From NCBI RefSeq assembly GCF_014196295.1, contig NZ_JACIDK010000001.1, positions 62,001-126,000 of the forward strand: a stretch of 64,000 nt of DNA, given 5' to 3'. A model generated the notes under the pieces. That model saw only the letters and a list, made by a program, of their open reading frames with translations. It made no database searches and was not told the DNA's origin. Made by a program: the position numbers and the translations under genes. This DNA comes from Phenylobacterium haematophilum. Its GTDB lineage: Bacteria; Pseudomonadota; Alphaproteobacteria; Caulobacterales; Caulobacteraceae. This document shows positions 44,355 to 53,124 of this stretch, in pieces (the first letter of the stretch is position 1; every line of letters starts with the position of its first letter).

Positions 44355-45140
44355 CTAGAAGCCCATGCTCAGGCCCAGCACCGGCCCCTGCTGGGTGACG
44401 TCCCAGCGGAAGGTCTGGCCGGTGAAGTCGTCCATCTCGTAGGACTGGTACAGCACCCGGTAGCCGGCCCGCAGCATGGCGGGTCGGCTCAGCAGGTGCG
44501 TACGATAGCCGATGAAGGCTTGGGCGTTGACGCTGCGCTTGTCGTCGATGTCGAAGCCGCCGACATCGGCCTGGCCAGACAGGTTCCAGCGGTCGTTGAG
44601 GTCGAGGCTGGAGCGGACGCCGACGAACGGCTCGGTCCAGTCGGCCTTCTTCGAGGTCGAGAAGCCCAGCACGTCGACGTCGGCTTTCAGCTTGGTCCAG
44701 CGCACGCCGACCATCGGCTCGACGACGAAGCGCCGCGGCTCGCCGGTCACCATGTCGCCGCCCTGCGGAGAGTCGTAGATGCGATAGAACACCCCGGCCA
44801 TGGCGTTGACCTTGGTGATGCCCAGGCCCAGCTGCTGAGCGAGCAATTCCTGCTCCTGGCTGCTCTTCACGTACTGGCCGTCGAGATAGAGCCCCCAGCG
44901 GCCCCGCATGATCTCGACCTCGGCCAGGGCGGCCAGGTCCAGGTTCTCCATGGCATCGGAAAACGGCACGTCGATATGGGTGCGCAGGCCGGCGAGCTCC
45001 GCCTTGCCGTCCAGCGAGCTGGCCCAGATGTAGGGGCTGACCGTGACGCTCCAGTCGTCCGCCGCCTGCGACGAGGTCGCCGCCGTCGCGGCCAGCAGGA
45101 AAAGGGCGCCCGCGCCCACGGTCGTCAGTCGTCGCATCAT
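44355..45140 (-). CDS. Outer-membrane beta-barrel protein, unknown
   Basis: 261 residues: a signal peptide (ALFLLAATAATSSQA) then alternating amphipathic strands (WSVTVSPYIWASSLDG, WGLYLDGQYV, FVVEPMVGVRWT, WTEPFVGVRSS, AQAFIGYRTH, MLRAGYRVLYQSY) and a C-terminal Phe, all marks of a small barrel. It is downstream of phoD on the same strand (71-base gap) and convergent with the Ntn hydrolase. A link with PhoD function is only suggested by position. Two adjacent ATGs could start it (45140, 45137). Confidence 0.75.
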   Translation of the reverse strand: MMRRLTTVGAGALFLLAATAATSSQAADDWSVTVSPYIWASSLDGKAELAGLRTHIDVPFSDAMENLDLAALAEVEIMRGRWGLYLDGQYVKSSQEQELLAQQLGLGITKVNAMAGVFYRIYDSPQGGDMVTGEPRRFVVEPMVGVRWTKLKADVDVLGFSTSKKADWTEPFVGVRSSLDLNDRWNLSGQADVGGFDIDDKRSVNAQAFIGYRTHLLSRPAMLRAGYRVLYQSYEMDDFTGQTFRWDVTQQGPVLGLSMGF

Positions 45141-45211
45141 CGCAGCTGTCCCGCCCTCCGCGCCAGGCGCGCTAGCGACGAACGTTCCGGCCACGCTTGT
45201 CGTTCCCGCCG

Positions 45212-46825
45212 TTACACCTTCTGGTCGAAGCGCCAGGGTTGACCGGCGACGGCCGTGGCCCGTCGAGCGACGCGGACGCCCGCATCGGGGCCGCGCGGAT
45301 CGACCACCGAGACGAACTCCGTCTCGACGGTCTCGCGGGTCAGGCGCAGGGCGATGAAGCCGATCGCCCGGTGGTCGCACCAGGCGATGTCGCGGTTTTT
45401 CGCCGCCAAGCGCTCGCCCAGCGGCGCGTCGTTCATGGCCAGCACTGCGCCCAGCGACGGGCCGGTGATCGTGGTCGCCGCCACCTCCAGGGCGACCTGG
45501 CCCTGGGCGTCGTGCAACTCGTTGGCGAAGGCCATGTGGCTGTCGCCCGACAGCACCACCGTATTGGCCCCAGTCCGGCGCAGGATGTCGTAGAGCCGCT
45601 GGCGCTCGGCGCCGTAGCCGCTCCAGGCGTCGAGGTTCAGCAGCGGGATCTGCAGCCGCGTCATCTCGAAGAAGCCCCTGAGCTGGCCGCTGGCCGGCGC
45701 GAAGTCCGACATGTCCGGATAGTCGTAGTCGCCCATGATCGTCGCGCTGCCCAGCAGCACCCAGGGACGTCCGGCGGCGACCGACCCCTCCACCTCTCGC
45801 GCCAGCCAGTCGAGTTGCTGGGCGCCGAGCATTTCCCGCTCGGGCGCGGCGATCTTGCGGCGGAAGCCTTCGATGTCGGGAACCTTCGCCCCGTCCGGTC
45901 CGGTGGTGAAGTCGAGGTCGCGCTGCACGCTTAGCTGCTGGTCGCGCGCTTTCAGCCGGGTTTCTGGAACAATCAGGGTGGCCAGGTCGCCGAACGCTGC
46001 CGCCCGTTGGATCGCGTAGGGATCGTTCGGCTCAGGATCGCGGATCGGCATCCACTCGTAATAGGCGCGCACCGCCGCGGTCTTGCGGATCTCCCAATCG
46101 CCCTGTCGCTCGGCCGCGTGGCCTTGCGCGCCGCCGGTCCAGTCGTCGTTGGCGATCTCGTGGTCGTCCCAGGTGCAGATCCACGGTGCGCGGGCGTGGG
46201 CGGCCTGCAGGTCGGGGTCGATCCGGGCCTGGGCGAAGCGGCGGCGGTAGTCGCTGAGCGTCAGGGTGTCGTGCGGCGGATCTGCGGGACGCAGCGTCGC
46301 CATGCCCGGATAGTTCGACGCCCCGTATTCATAGATGTAGTCGCCGACGAACAGCACCGCGTCGAGCTTCGGGCGCTCGGCGATGGCGCGGTAACCGTGG
46401 AAGCGGCCCATCGTGTACATGGCGCAACAGGCGACCACGAGGTTCAGGTCGTCCAGCCGCCCGATGGCCAGCGTCCGCGTGCGTCCGACCGGCGAGGCGG
46501 CTCCGGCCGCTTCGAACTGGTACCAGTAGTCGGTTCCAGGCTGCAGGCCGGCCAGCTCGACCTTGATCGTGAAGTCGCGCTCGGCCCGGGCCGTGAACTC
46601 GCCCTGGGCGGCGACGTCGCGCATCTGCGGGTCGCGCGCCACCCGCCAGCGTCCGCTCGCCTCGCCGACGCCGGTCAGTCGCGTCCACAGCAGCACGCTT
46701 GTGGCCGCCGGCTCGCCGCTGGCGACGCCGTGCTGGAAGGGGGCGGGCGCGGCGCTCGCCGGCCCAGCGCTGGCCGCGCTCAACGCCAGTCCGGTTCCGA
46801 TCAAGGTTCGGCGGTCGAGGGCCAT
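45212..46825 (-). CDS. PhoD-family alkaline phosphatase/phosphodiesterase, Tat-exported
   Basis: 537 residues. The N-terminus holds a twin-arginine signal (DRRTLIGTGLALS) ending ASA, so the enzyme is folded with its metals before export. A fibronectin-like N-terminal domain precedes the metallophosphoesterase domain. Metal-binding motifs: FVGDYIYEYG, TWDDHEIANDDW and LSGDSHMAF. PhoD enzymes need Ca and Fe and cleave phosphomonoesters and diesters. It lies 91 bases downstream of a TonB receptor gene on the same strand, with a strong hairpin in between, suggesting co-expression for uptake or use of an organophosphate. Confidence 0.9.
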   Translation of the reverse strand: MALDRRTLIGTGLALSAASAGPASAAPAPFQHGVASGEPAATSVLLWTRLTGVGEASGRWRVARDPQMRDVAAQGEFTARAERDFTIKVELAGLQPGTDYWYQFEAAGAASPVGRTRTLAIGRLDDLNLVVACCAMYTMGRFHGYRAIAERPKLDAVLFVGDYIYEYGASNYPGMATLRPADPPHDTLTLSDYRRRFAQARIDPDLQAAHARAPWICTWDDHEIANDDWTGGAQGHAAERQGDWEIRKTAAVRAYYEWMPIRDPEPNDPYAIQRAAAFGDLATLIVPETRLKARDQQLSVQRDLDFTTGPDGAKVPDIEGFRRKIAAPEREMLGAQQLDWLAREVEGSVAAGRPWVLLGSATIMGDYDYPDMSDFAPASGQLRGFFEMTRLQIPLLNLDAWSGYGAERQRLYDILRRTGANTVVLSGDSHMAFANELHDAQGQVALEVAATTITGPSLGAVLAMNDAPLGERLAAKNRDIAWCDHRAIGFIALRLTRETVETEFVSVVDPRGPDAGVRVARRATAVAGQPWRFDQKV

Positions 46826-46848
46826 GCATGTGCTCCGAATGCAAAGAT

Positions 46849-46877
46849 GCCCGCCGGGCGCGTCCTGCCCGGCGGGC
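46849..46877 (-). terminator. Strong hairpin between TonB receptor and phoD genes
   Basis: GCCCGCCGGGC and GCCCGGCGGGC form a perfect 11-bp stem with a 7-base loop. In the reverse (gene) direction it is followed only by ATCTTT, so termination would be partial. It could lower phoD expression relative to the receptor or protect the receptor mRNA 3' end. Confidence 0.55.
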
Positions 46878-46916
46878 CAGTGCTGGGGCCCGAGTGGGGC
46901 GCGGGCCCCGGGGGGA

Positions 46917-49151
46917 TCAGTAGCGCCAGCTCATCCGCACGCCGTAGGTGCGCGGCGGATGCGGGCTGGCGGTGGCCGCCGAGATGAAGGCGTTGCGGGT
47001 TTCTTCGAAGTAGCTGTCGAGGGCATTGTTCACCCACAGCCCGATCGAATAGCGCCCGTCGATCGGCCGCGCGGTCAGGTTGGCGTTGACCAGCCAGTAG
47101 TCGCCGATCACCGAGTTCGACGTCGTGCTGAACAGCGAGCTTCGGTAGTTGTAGTTGGTCTCGGCCTCGAACTGCCAAGGACCGACGTCCATCACATAGC
47201 TGATCGCGCCCTTGTAGTCGGCCCGCGGGAAGGGCAGGCGCTCGCCTGATCGGTCGCTGTAGATGATGGTGTTGTACTGGCCGGTGACCGGATCGCGCGC
47301 GGCTTCCGTCGCCGCCGAGTTCACGAAGTAGAACTCATCGTACTCGCCGTACTTGTAGCCCAGCGACTGGTTGATGGTCAGGCGCTCGGTCGGCCGCCAG
47401 GTCAGCTCCAGCTCGCCGCCCCAGATGTGCGACTTCGGGATGTTGATCATCCGCCCGACCCGGCCGGTCTGGGTGTAGAGGATCCCCTGCAGCTGCTGGT
47501 CGCGGTAGTCGTAGTAGAAGGCCGACAGGTTGACCCGCAGCTTGCGGTCGAAGAACTCCGACTTCACCCCGGCCTCGTAGGCGTAAAGCGTCTCAGGCGT
47601 GAACGGCTCGAGCTGCTGGGGCATGCCGCTGTTGTAGGTGGTGAAGCCGCCGGACTTCACGCCGCGGGCGGCGCTGGCGAACAGTAGGATGTCGTCGCTG
47701 GCCTTGTACTCCAGGCCGACCTTGCCGGACCACTCGCCCATCGACTGCTCGGCGTTGGTCGAGGCCAGGCGGCTCGGGACCGGGGCCAGGACCTGGGTCA
47801 GGAAGTCCTTCAGCTCGCGTGTCTCGTCCTCGTAGCGCAGGCCGGCCGACACCGTCAGCCGCTCGGTCAGGTCATAGTCGATATTGCCGAACACGCCGGT
47901 GGTCTGGACCTCCTGCGTGTAGCTGGTGCTCATCCAGTTGCGCAGGGTCGAGGCTTCCGAGAAGTCCGAATAGAACCCGCCGTCCACCGTCTCGGTGGAG
48001 TGGTAGAGGCCGGCCAGCCAGCGGAAGGCGCCCTCGGCCGGCGAGACCAGGCGCACTTCCTGGGACAGGGTCTCGATGTCGTTGAAGAAGAAGGTGCCGG
48101 CCTCGTTCGAGGCGGTGGCGTCCCAGTCGTTGAACTCGCGCCGCTCCAGGGTCTCGTAGGCGGCCACGGCGGTCAGGGCGGCCCAACCGAAGTCGTGGCG
48201 CAGGCGGATATTGGCGCCCCAGCCCTCGTTGTCGCGGAACGGCTTGGCGTTCGGCGACACCCCGATCAGGTTGGCGAAGTACGGGCTGATGCCCCAGCCG
48301 GTGATCCGGCGCTCGGTGTCGATCGGATAGAGCCGGCCGATCGGCGCATAGTTGTGCGACTGGAACGGGCGGGTGACCAGGCGCAGGCCCAGGCCGTCCG
48401 ATTGATCACGGTTGTACCGCAGCGAGCCGTCGATCTGTGTGGCTTCGGTCGGCTGCCAGTCCAGGCGCAGGCGCACCGCCCAGCGATCCTTGTCGCCGAG
48501 CTCTTCCAGCGTGTCGCGGTGGTATTGCCAGGCGCCGCCCTGGTCGACGGTGGCGGCTAGGCGCGCCGACAGCGTGTCGGTCAGCGGCCCGGAGACGAAG
48601 CCGTCGGCGTGGACGGCGTTGTAGCGGCCATAGGAAGCGTTGATGCCGGCGTCGAACTGCTTGGTCGGGGCGTTGGTGATCACGCTGACCGCGCCGCCGG
48701 TGGTGTTGCGGCCGTAGAGGATGCCCTGCGGCCCACGCAGCACCTCGATGCGGGCGACGTCGAACAGCGCGCCCTGGGTCATCGAGCCGTAGGGATAGGC
48801 GACCTCGTCGATATAGACCCCGACGGTCGAGGTGTTGTTGGCGGCGTAGTCGGTCATGCCGACGCCGCGGATGCGGAACTGCGGCTGGCCGCCGCCCAGC
48901 TGGCTGGTCACCTCCAGGTTCGGCACGCTGTTTTCGAGATCGTTGACCGTCTCGATGTTGCGGCGCTCCAGTTCGTCGCCGCTGATCACGGTGAGCGCCG
49001 TGGCCACCTTCTGCTCGGATTCCGCCCGGCGGCGGGCGGTGACGATCAGTTCGTCGACCTGGGCCGCGTCATCGGCCACGGCCGGCATGGCGGCCGCGCT
49101 GGCGCCGGTCAGCAGAACAGCGGCCAGCGCCGCTTTGGACTTGATTTTCAT
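46917..49151 (-). CDS. TonB-dependent outer-membrane receptor
   Basis: 744 residues: signal peptide (AALAAVLLTGASAAAMPAVA), TonB box region (VDELIVTARRR), plug domain (about 45-150; PNLEVTSQ, RIRGVGMTD, VYIDEVAYP, RIEVLRGPQGILYGRNTTGGAVSVITN) and a 22-strand-type barrel ending in an aromatic residue (RMSWRY). The ligand is unknown. It stands between a double-TetR regulator gene and phoD on one strand; an inverted repeat lies just upstream. The Met at 49151 starts the signal peptide. Confidence 0.93.
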   Translation of the reverse strand: MKIKSKAALAAVLLTGASAAAMPAVADDAAQVDELIVTARRRAESEQKVATALTVISGDELERRNIETVNDLENSVPNLEVTSQLGGGQPQFRIRGVGMTDYAANNTSTVGVYIDEVAYPYGSMTQGALFDVARIEVLRGPQGILYGRNTTGGAVSVITNAPTKQFDAGINASYGRYNAVHADGFVSGPLTDTLSARLAATVDQGGAWQYHRDTLEELGDKDRWAVRLRLDWQPTEATQIDGSLRYNRDQSDGLGLRLVTRPFQSHNYAPIGRLYPIDTERRITGWGISPYFANLIGVSPNAKPFRDNEGWGANIRLRHDFGWAALTAVAAYETLERREFNDWDATASNEAGTFFFNDIETLSQEVRLVSPAEGAFRWLAGLYHSTETVDGGFYSDFSEASTLRNWMSTSYTQEVQTTGVFGNIDYDLTERLTVSAGLRYEDETRELKDFLTQVLAPVPSRLASTNAEQSMGEWSGKVGLEYKASDDILLFASAARGVKSGGFTTYNSGMPQQLEPFTPETLYAYEAGVKSEFFDRKLRVNLSAFYYDYRDQQLQGILYTQTGRVGRMINIPKSHIWGGELELTWRPTERLTINQSLGYKYGEYDEFYFVNSAATEAARDPVTGQYNTIIYSDRSGERLPFPRADYKGAISYVMDVGPWQFEAETNYNYRSSLFSTTSNSVIGDYWLVNANLTARPIDGRYSIGLWVNNALDSYFEETRNAFISAATASPHPPRTYGVRMSWRY

Positions 49152-49261
49152 GGATATCCCCGCCCCGAACTGGGTCACGCGAAAAAGCAGTCGTTCGATG
49201 CGGCGTGGCTATAGATGCGGCCTGTAATGCTTTGATGACGCGCGGCGTTATGTGGAGTAAA

Positions 49262-49279
49262 AAAACGCTTGTTCGTTTT
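49262..49279. promoter_or_regulatory. Inverted repeat between TetR and TonB receptor genes
   Basis: AAAACG-N6-CGTTTT lies directly after the regulator's stop codon and 110 bases before the receptor start. In the gene direction a run of seven T follows, so it could be a weak intrinsic terminator (only two G-C pairs) or an operator of the adjacent regulator for the receptor promoter. Confidence 0.45.
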
Positions 49280-49280
49280 C

Positions 49281-50558
49281 TCAGGCGCGAGGCGCGATAG
49301 CCAGCGCCGCGGACTGCAGCTGCATCCTCGGGTTTTCGGTGGGAGCCTGCTCGATAGCGTTCAACAGCGCGCGGCCCTTGATCCAGATGGCGAAATGCGC
49401 GGCGCTCATCCGGGTCAGCGCGAACTGCGGCGGCCAGATCGCCTCGCGCCGGGCGAATGTTCCGCCGCCTTCCGGCCCGCGCAGCAGAGCCGCCAGATCC
49501 TGGAAGGCCGGATCGCGCCGCGCCAGCAGGCAGATCTGGGCGATCAGCCGGGCGTACTTCTCGTAGAAGCCGGCGTCGGCGGGCGCGCCTGCCGGGGCGG
49601 GCTCCAGCGTCGCCGCCATCAGCTCCGACCACGCCGCGAGGTCGGCCGGCCGGCTGCGGTCGAGCGGTCGGCGCCAGTCGAGATAGGCGGGAATTTCGCG
49701 GAACACGCTGTGCCAGATGGCCTGGGCCAGGAAGCTGCGCATGTCGCCGAAGTGGTAGAGGATGGTCGAGGTCGACGCCTTGGCGAGTTGGGCGACCGAG
49801 CGGTTGGTCACCGCCCCGACGCCGCCCTCCATGATCAGGTCGGCGGCGATGTCGAGCAGCCGCAGCTTCATCGACCCGGCTTCCAGGCCCGGCGGCTGCG
49901 GCGGGACGAGGCCGGCCTCGATCCAGTCGAGCACCGGCGTCGCCGGCGGCGGCGTGTCCAGAGCACGAGCCATCAGTCCATCCAGCGACTCATCGAGCAG
50001 CAGCTCGTAGTCGGCACGTCCGATCAGGGCGCTCGCGTAGAGCCCCTCCATGGCCAGGTAGGGCGCCAGCACCGGCGCAAGCCGCGCGAAGGCCGGCGCC
50101 CGGTCGAGCAACTCGGTCCAGGCCCTCGCCTGCAACTGCCTCCAGGCCTGAAGCTGCGGCCCGGCGGCGAGGCAGGCCTCGCGGTCGGTCAGGTACTCTT
50201 CCCACACGCGTACGAAGCGCGCCTGCGGCGCGGCCCTGCGGGTGATGTAGCCGGCCGCCAGGGCGCGCAGGGTCGTGCGGTCGAGCGGCGCGCCGTCCGT
50301 CTGCGCCAGGAAGCGCGCATGGAACGCTGCGTCGGCCCCCAGCCCGGCCTCGGCGACCGCAGCCAGCAGACCGGCCTTGGTCTGGAAGAGGTTGACGATG
50401 ACCGTCGTGCTCTTGCCGATGCTCTGAGCGAGGTCGCGGATTGAGAGCGCCGCCAGCCCCTGATCGGCGATGATCCCCATGGCCGCCGCTATGGCCTGGA
50501 CGCGCAGCGCGTCCCGTCCGTCGCCGCCATCGGGCCGAATGTCCGCCGCGTCCGCCAT
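49281..50558 (-). CDS. Tandem TetR-family regulator (two TetR units fused)
   Basis: 425 residues, about twice the normal TetR length. The first helix-turn-helix unit spans about 18-64 (AAMGIIADQGLAALSIRDLA, STTVIVNLFQTKAGLL) and a second about 231-277 (LLDIAADLIMEGG, NRSVAQLAKASTSTILYHF, DMRSFLAQA). Each is followed by an all-helical ligand-type domain (about 75-200 and 285-425). The protein thus looks like a covalent pseudo-dimer with two different halves. It presumably controls the adjacent TonB receptor and phoD; ligand unknown. There is no frameshift between the units. Confidence 0.88.
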   Translation of the reverse strand: MADAADIRPDGGDGRDALRVQAIAAAMGIIADQGLAALSIRDLAQSIGKSTTVIVNLFQTKAGLLAAVAEAGLGADAAFHARFLAQTDGAPLDRTTLRALAAGYITRRAAPQARFVRVWEEYLTDREACLAAGPQLQAWRQLQARAWTELLDRAPAFARLAPVLAPYLAMEGLYASALIGRADYELLLDESLDGLMARALDTPPPATPVLDWIEAGLVPPQPPGLEAGSMKLRLLDIAADLIMEGGVGAVTNRSVAQLAKASTSTILYHFGDMRSFLAQAIWHSVFREIPAYLDWRRPLDRSRPADLAAWSELMAATLEPAPAGAPADAGFYEKYARLIAQICLLARRDPAFQDLAALLRGPEGGGTFARREAIWPPQFALTRMSAAHFAIWIKGRALLNAIEQAPTENPRMQLQSAALAIAPRA

Positions 50559-50671
50559 CTGGCCCCTTGATGGCCTGAGCAGGCTCCGCCGTCGAGAGGC
50601 GACGAAACGAGCCGTTCGGCGTTCTCGTCAGGGCGCGGCCATCGCCGGCCGCCCTCCGAGGAGACGCCGCC

Positions 50672-51118
50672 ATGAAGATCGTCACCAGCCTCAGCTTCCA
50701 AGGCCAATGCCGGGCCGCCTTCGACTTCTACGCCAAGGTTCTGGGCGGCAAGGTCACCGCCGCCTTTCCCTACGGCGAAGGGCCGCCCGACATGCCTATG
50801 GACCCCAAGTACAAGGACTGGCTGATGCACTGTTGGCTGGAAGCCGGCGACCAGGCGCTGATGGGCGCCGACATGGCCCCCGAGTTCGCGCCGAACATCG
50901 ACAAGCCGAAGAACGGCTTCGACGTCGCCTTCCACAGCGAGGACGCGGCCGAGGCGCGCCGGGTGTTCGACGCCCTGTCGGCCGGCGGCAAGGTGACCAT
51001 GCCGTTCGAGGCGACCTTCTGGTCGCCAGGCTACGGCAGCCTCACCGACCAGTTCGGCATCCCCTGGATGGTGAACACCATTCCCGGCCCGGACTGGAAG
51101 CCAGCCGCCGGCGGCTAG
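50672..51118 (+). CDS. VOC / PhnB-like (glyoxalase-fold) protein
   Basis: 148 residues with the vicinal-oxygen-chelate pattern of the PhnB (YjdN) subgroup: LSFQGQCRAAFDFYAKVLGG at the start, the KDWLMHCWLEAGDQALMGADM stretch and the C-terminal FWSPGYGSLTDQFGIPWMVN. No known activity for most PhnB-like proteins. GAGGAG lies 8 bases before the ATG. It is divergent from the double-TetR gene and shares a CTAG stop with yjbQ. Confidence 0.88.
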   Translation: MKIVTSLSFQGQCRAAFDFYAKVLGGKVTAAFPYGEGPPDMPMDPKYKDWLMHCWLEAGDQALMGADMAPEFAPNIDKPKNGFDVAFHSEDAAEARRVFDALSAGGKVTMPFEATFWSPGYGSLTDQFGIPWMVNTIPGPDWKPAAGG

Positions 51119-51537
51119 GCCTCGCCGAGCAGGTGCAGCGCCACCTCGCGCCGGTGCGGGCGTCGGCGGTGCTCGAACAGGTAGACGCCCTGCCAGGTCC
51201 CTAGCGCCGGGACTCCGTCGATGACTGGGATGGAGAGCTGCACCCCGGTCAGAACGGCGCGGATATGGGCTGGCATGTCGTCGGGGCCTTCGTCGTCGTG
51301 CGCGTAACGGCCGGGCGCCTCGGGGGCGATCGCCTCGAAGTAGGCCTCCAGGTCTTTGCGCACCTCGCGCGCCGCGTTCTCCTGGATCAGCAGCGAGGCC
51401 GAGGTGTGGCGGCAGAAGACCGTCAGCAGTCCGGTCTTCACGCCTTGCCGCTCGGTCCAGCGCCGGACCTCCGCGCTGATTTCGTGCAAGCCGCGCCCGC
51501 GGGTCTGGATGCTTAGAATGTCGACCGCCTGGAGCAT
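51115..51537 (-). CDS. yjbQ: YjbQ family (UPF0047) protein
   Basis: 140 residues, a single YjbQ domain: FCRHTSASLLIQENA near the middle, DDMPAHIRAVLTG, and the C-terminal GTWQGVYLFEHR. The family has been linked to weak thiamin-phosphate-synthase activity; the native role is unsettled. Convergent with the VOC gene and divergent from the VTT-domain gene (77-base gap). Confidence 0.9.
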   Translation of the reverse strand: MLQAVDILSIQTRGRGLHEISAEVRRWTERQGVKTGLLTVFCRHTSASLLIQENAAREVRKDLEAYFEAIAPEAPGRYAHDDEGPDDMPAHIRAVLTGVQLSIPVIDGVPALGTWQGVYLFEHRRRPHRREVALHLLGEA

Positions 51538-51614
51538 GACGCCAGCCTAGCGGGCGCTCGCGGCGGCTGCGAGCGCTCCTTGACCGCGCGGCGCGAACAG
51601 GCGACGGGAGAGCG

Positions 51615-52343
51615 ATGCGCCGCATCATCCGCTTCCTTACCGAAATGGACGCCAAGGCCTGGCGCACGCTGGCCGTGTCCTTCGTGCTGTTCGGCGGCGT
51701 CGGCGTGGTCTTCCTGTTCGGCGCGCAGGTTCTGGGCTTCGACGGCGAGGCGACGGTCGAGCGCTGGCTTGGCTTGGCCTCGGACGGTCCCTGGGCGCTG
51801 CCGGTGGCGGTCGCAGCCTTCGCGATCCTCGCCTTCGTCGGGGTGCCGCAGTTCGTGCTGATCGCCGCTGCGGTGGTCGCCTTCGGCGCCTGGACCGGCT
51901 TCGCCTACAGCTGGATCGGCACCATGGTCTCGGCCCTGGTCGGGTTCTATCTGGGGCGGACGGCGGGCGCGCGCAGCCTGCAGCTGCTGTCGAGCCAGGG
52001 CGTGCAGCGGTTCATGGACCTGGTCGGCCGCAACGGCTTCCTGGCCAGCCTGATCGTGCGCCTGGTGCCCTCGGCCCCGTTCATCGTCGTCAACATGGCG
52101 GCCGGCGTCACGCCGATGCGGATGCGCGACTTCGCGTTCGGCACGGCGATCGGCATCGTGCCGAAGATCGTGCTCACCGCCTTCGCCGGCAATTCCATCG
52201 TCCAGGTGCTGAAGGGGGAGGGCGGCGCCCACTTGCTGTGGCTGGCCCTGATCATCGCCGCCTGGATCGCCATCGGCTGGTTCGCCCGCAACTGGCTGAA
52301 GTCGCGCGAGGATGCGATCAGCGGCCCGATGAAGGACGACTGA
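51615..52343 (+). CDS. TVP38/TMEM64 family (VTT/DedA-like) membrane protein
   Basis: 242 residues with five or six membrane helices. The VTT core is visible: GVPQFVLIAAAVVAFG, FYLGRTAGA, LIVRLVPSAPFIVVNMAAG and IGIVPKIVLTAFAGNSI. Relatives act as lipid scramblases or flippases, some for undecaprenyl phosphate; this is inference. GGGAG precedes the ATG. The stop overlaps the GST start (TGATG), so the two are coupled. Confidence 0.87.
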   Translation: MRRIIRFLTEMDAKAWRTLAVSFVLFGGVGVVFLFGAQVLGFDGEATVERWLGLASDGPWALPVAVAAFAILAFVGVPQFVLIAAAVVAFGAWTGFAYSWIGTMVSALVGFYLGRTAGARSLQLLSSQGVQRFMDLVGRNGFLASLIVRLVPSAPFIVVNMAAGVTPMRMRDFAFGTAIGIVPKIVLTAFAGNSIVQVLKGEGGAHLLWLALIIAAWIAIGWFARNWLKSREDAISGPMKDD

Positions 52344-52960
52344 TGCTCAGACTCTTCTATTCGACCGGCTCCTGCGCGCTCGCCTCGCACATAGCCCTGG
52401 AGGAGGCCGGCGCGGAGTACGAGGCGATCCGCATGGATCTGCGCGCCGGCGACCAGCACAAGCCCGAGTTCCTGGACCTCAACCCCAAGGGCCGGGTGCC
52501 GGCTCTCGTCACGAACCTGGGCGTTCTGACCGAAAACGTGTCGATACTGGCCTTCATCGCCCAGTCGTTTCCTGACGCTCGGCTGGCCCCTATCGATCCG
52601 TTCGGCTTCGGCCAGGTGCAGGCGTTCAACGCCTATCTCGCCTCGACCGTGCACGTCGCCCACGCCCACGGCCCGCGCGCCTCGCGCTGGGCCGACGATC
52701 CCGCCGCCCAGGCCGCCATGCGCGAGAAGGTCGCCGACAACATGGCCACCTGCTTCCAGCTGATCGAGGACGAGATGTTCGCCGGCCCCTGGGTGATGGG
52801 CGAGCAGTACACGATCTGCGACCCCTATCTGTTCACCATCGCCAGCTGGCTGGACGACGACGGCGTCGACCCTTCGCAGTTCCCGAAGATCAGCGAGCAC
52901 ATGGTCAAGATGATAGCCCGCCCGGCCGTCTGGAAGGCGCTGGCGATGGAAAACGCCTGA
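52343..52960 (+). CDS. Glutathione S-transferase family protein
   Basis: 205 residues: a thioredoxin-like N-terminal domain (LFYSTGSCALASHIALEEAG, NPKGRVPAL, LTENVSILAFIA) and an all-helical C-terminal domain. The SCALA-type start with Ser-Cys resembles beta-class bacterial GSTs. Cytoplasmic detoxification is the family role; substrate unknown. The start overlaps the VTT gene stop. Confidence 0.9.
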   Translation: MLRLFYSTGSCALASHIALEEAGAEYEAIRMDLRAGDQHKPEFLDLNPKGRVPALVTNLGVLTENVSILAFIAQSFPDARLAPIDPFGFGQVQAFNAYLASTVHVAHAHGPRASRWADDPAAQAAMREKVADNMATCFQLIEDEMFAGPWVMGEQYTICDPYLFTIASWLDDDGVDPSQFPKISEHMVKMIARPAVWKALAMENA

Positions 52961-53055
52961 GCGCCCAGGGGAAGGTTATTGCGCGCATCCGCCTCAGGCG
53001 TTGATTTTACGCAATAGTCTTGCGGCTCGGTCCCCGTTTGGGTACACACGGCGCC

Positions 53056-53124
53056 ATGCGCACGCAGCCGAACAGCCTGCTTCTTCTTGACCTGGGGCTT
53101 AGCCGCCCCTGGGCGACCCTTTAG
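53056..53124 (+). CDS. leuL: leuA leader peptide (attenuation), Leu-rich
   Basis: A 22-residue open frame 85 bases before leuA. Seven residues are Leu, including four in a row (SLLLLDLGL) encoded by CTG CTT CTT CTT, then a TAG. Leu-rich leaders of this type sense charged leucyl-tRNA through ribosome stalling. Alternative RNA stems overlap its 3' end. The position before the committed enzyme of leucine synthesis and the codon content together make the call convincing, though no ribosome site is obvious. Confidence 0.8.
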   Translation: MRTQPNSLLLLDLGLSRPWATL

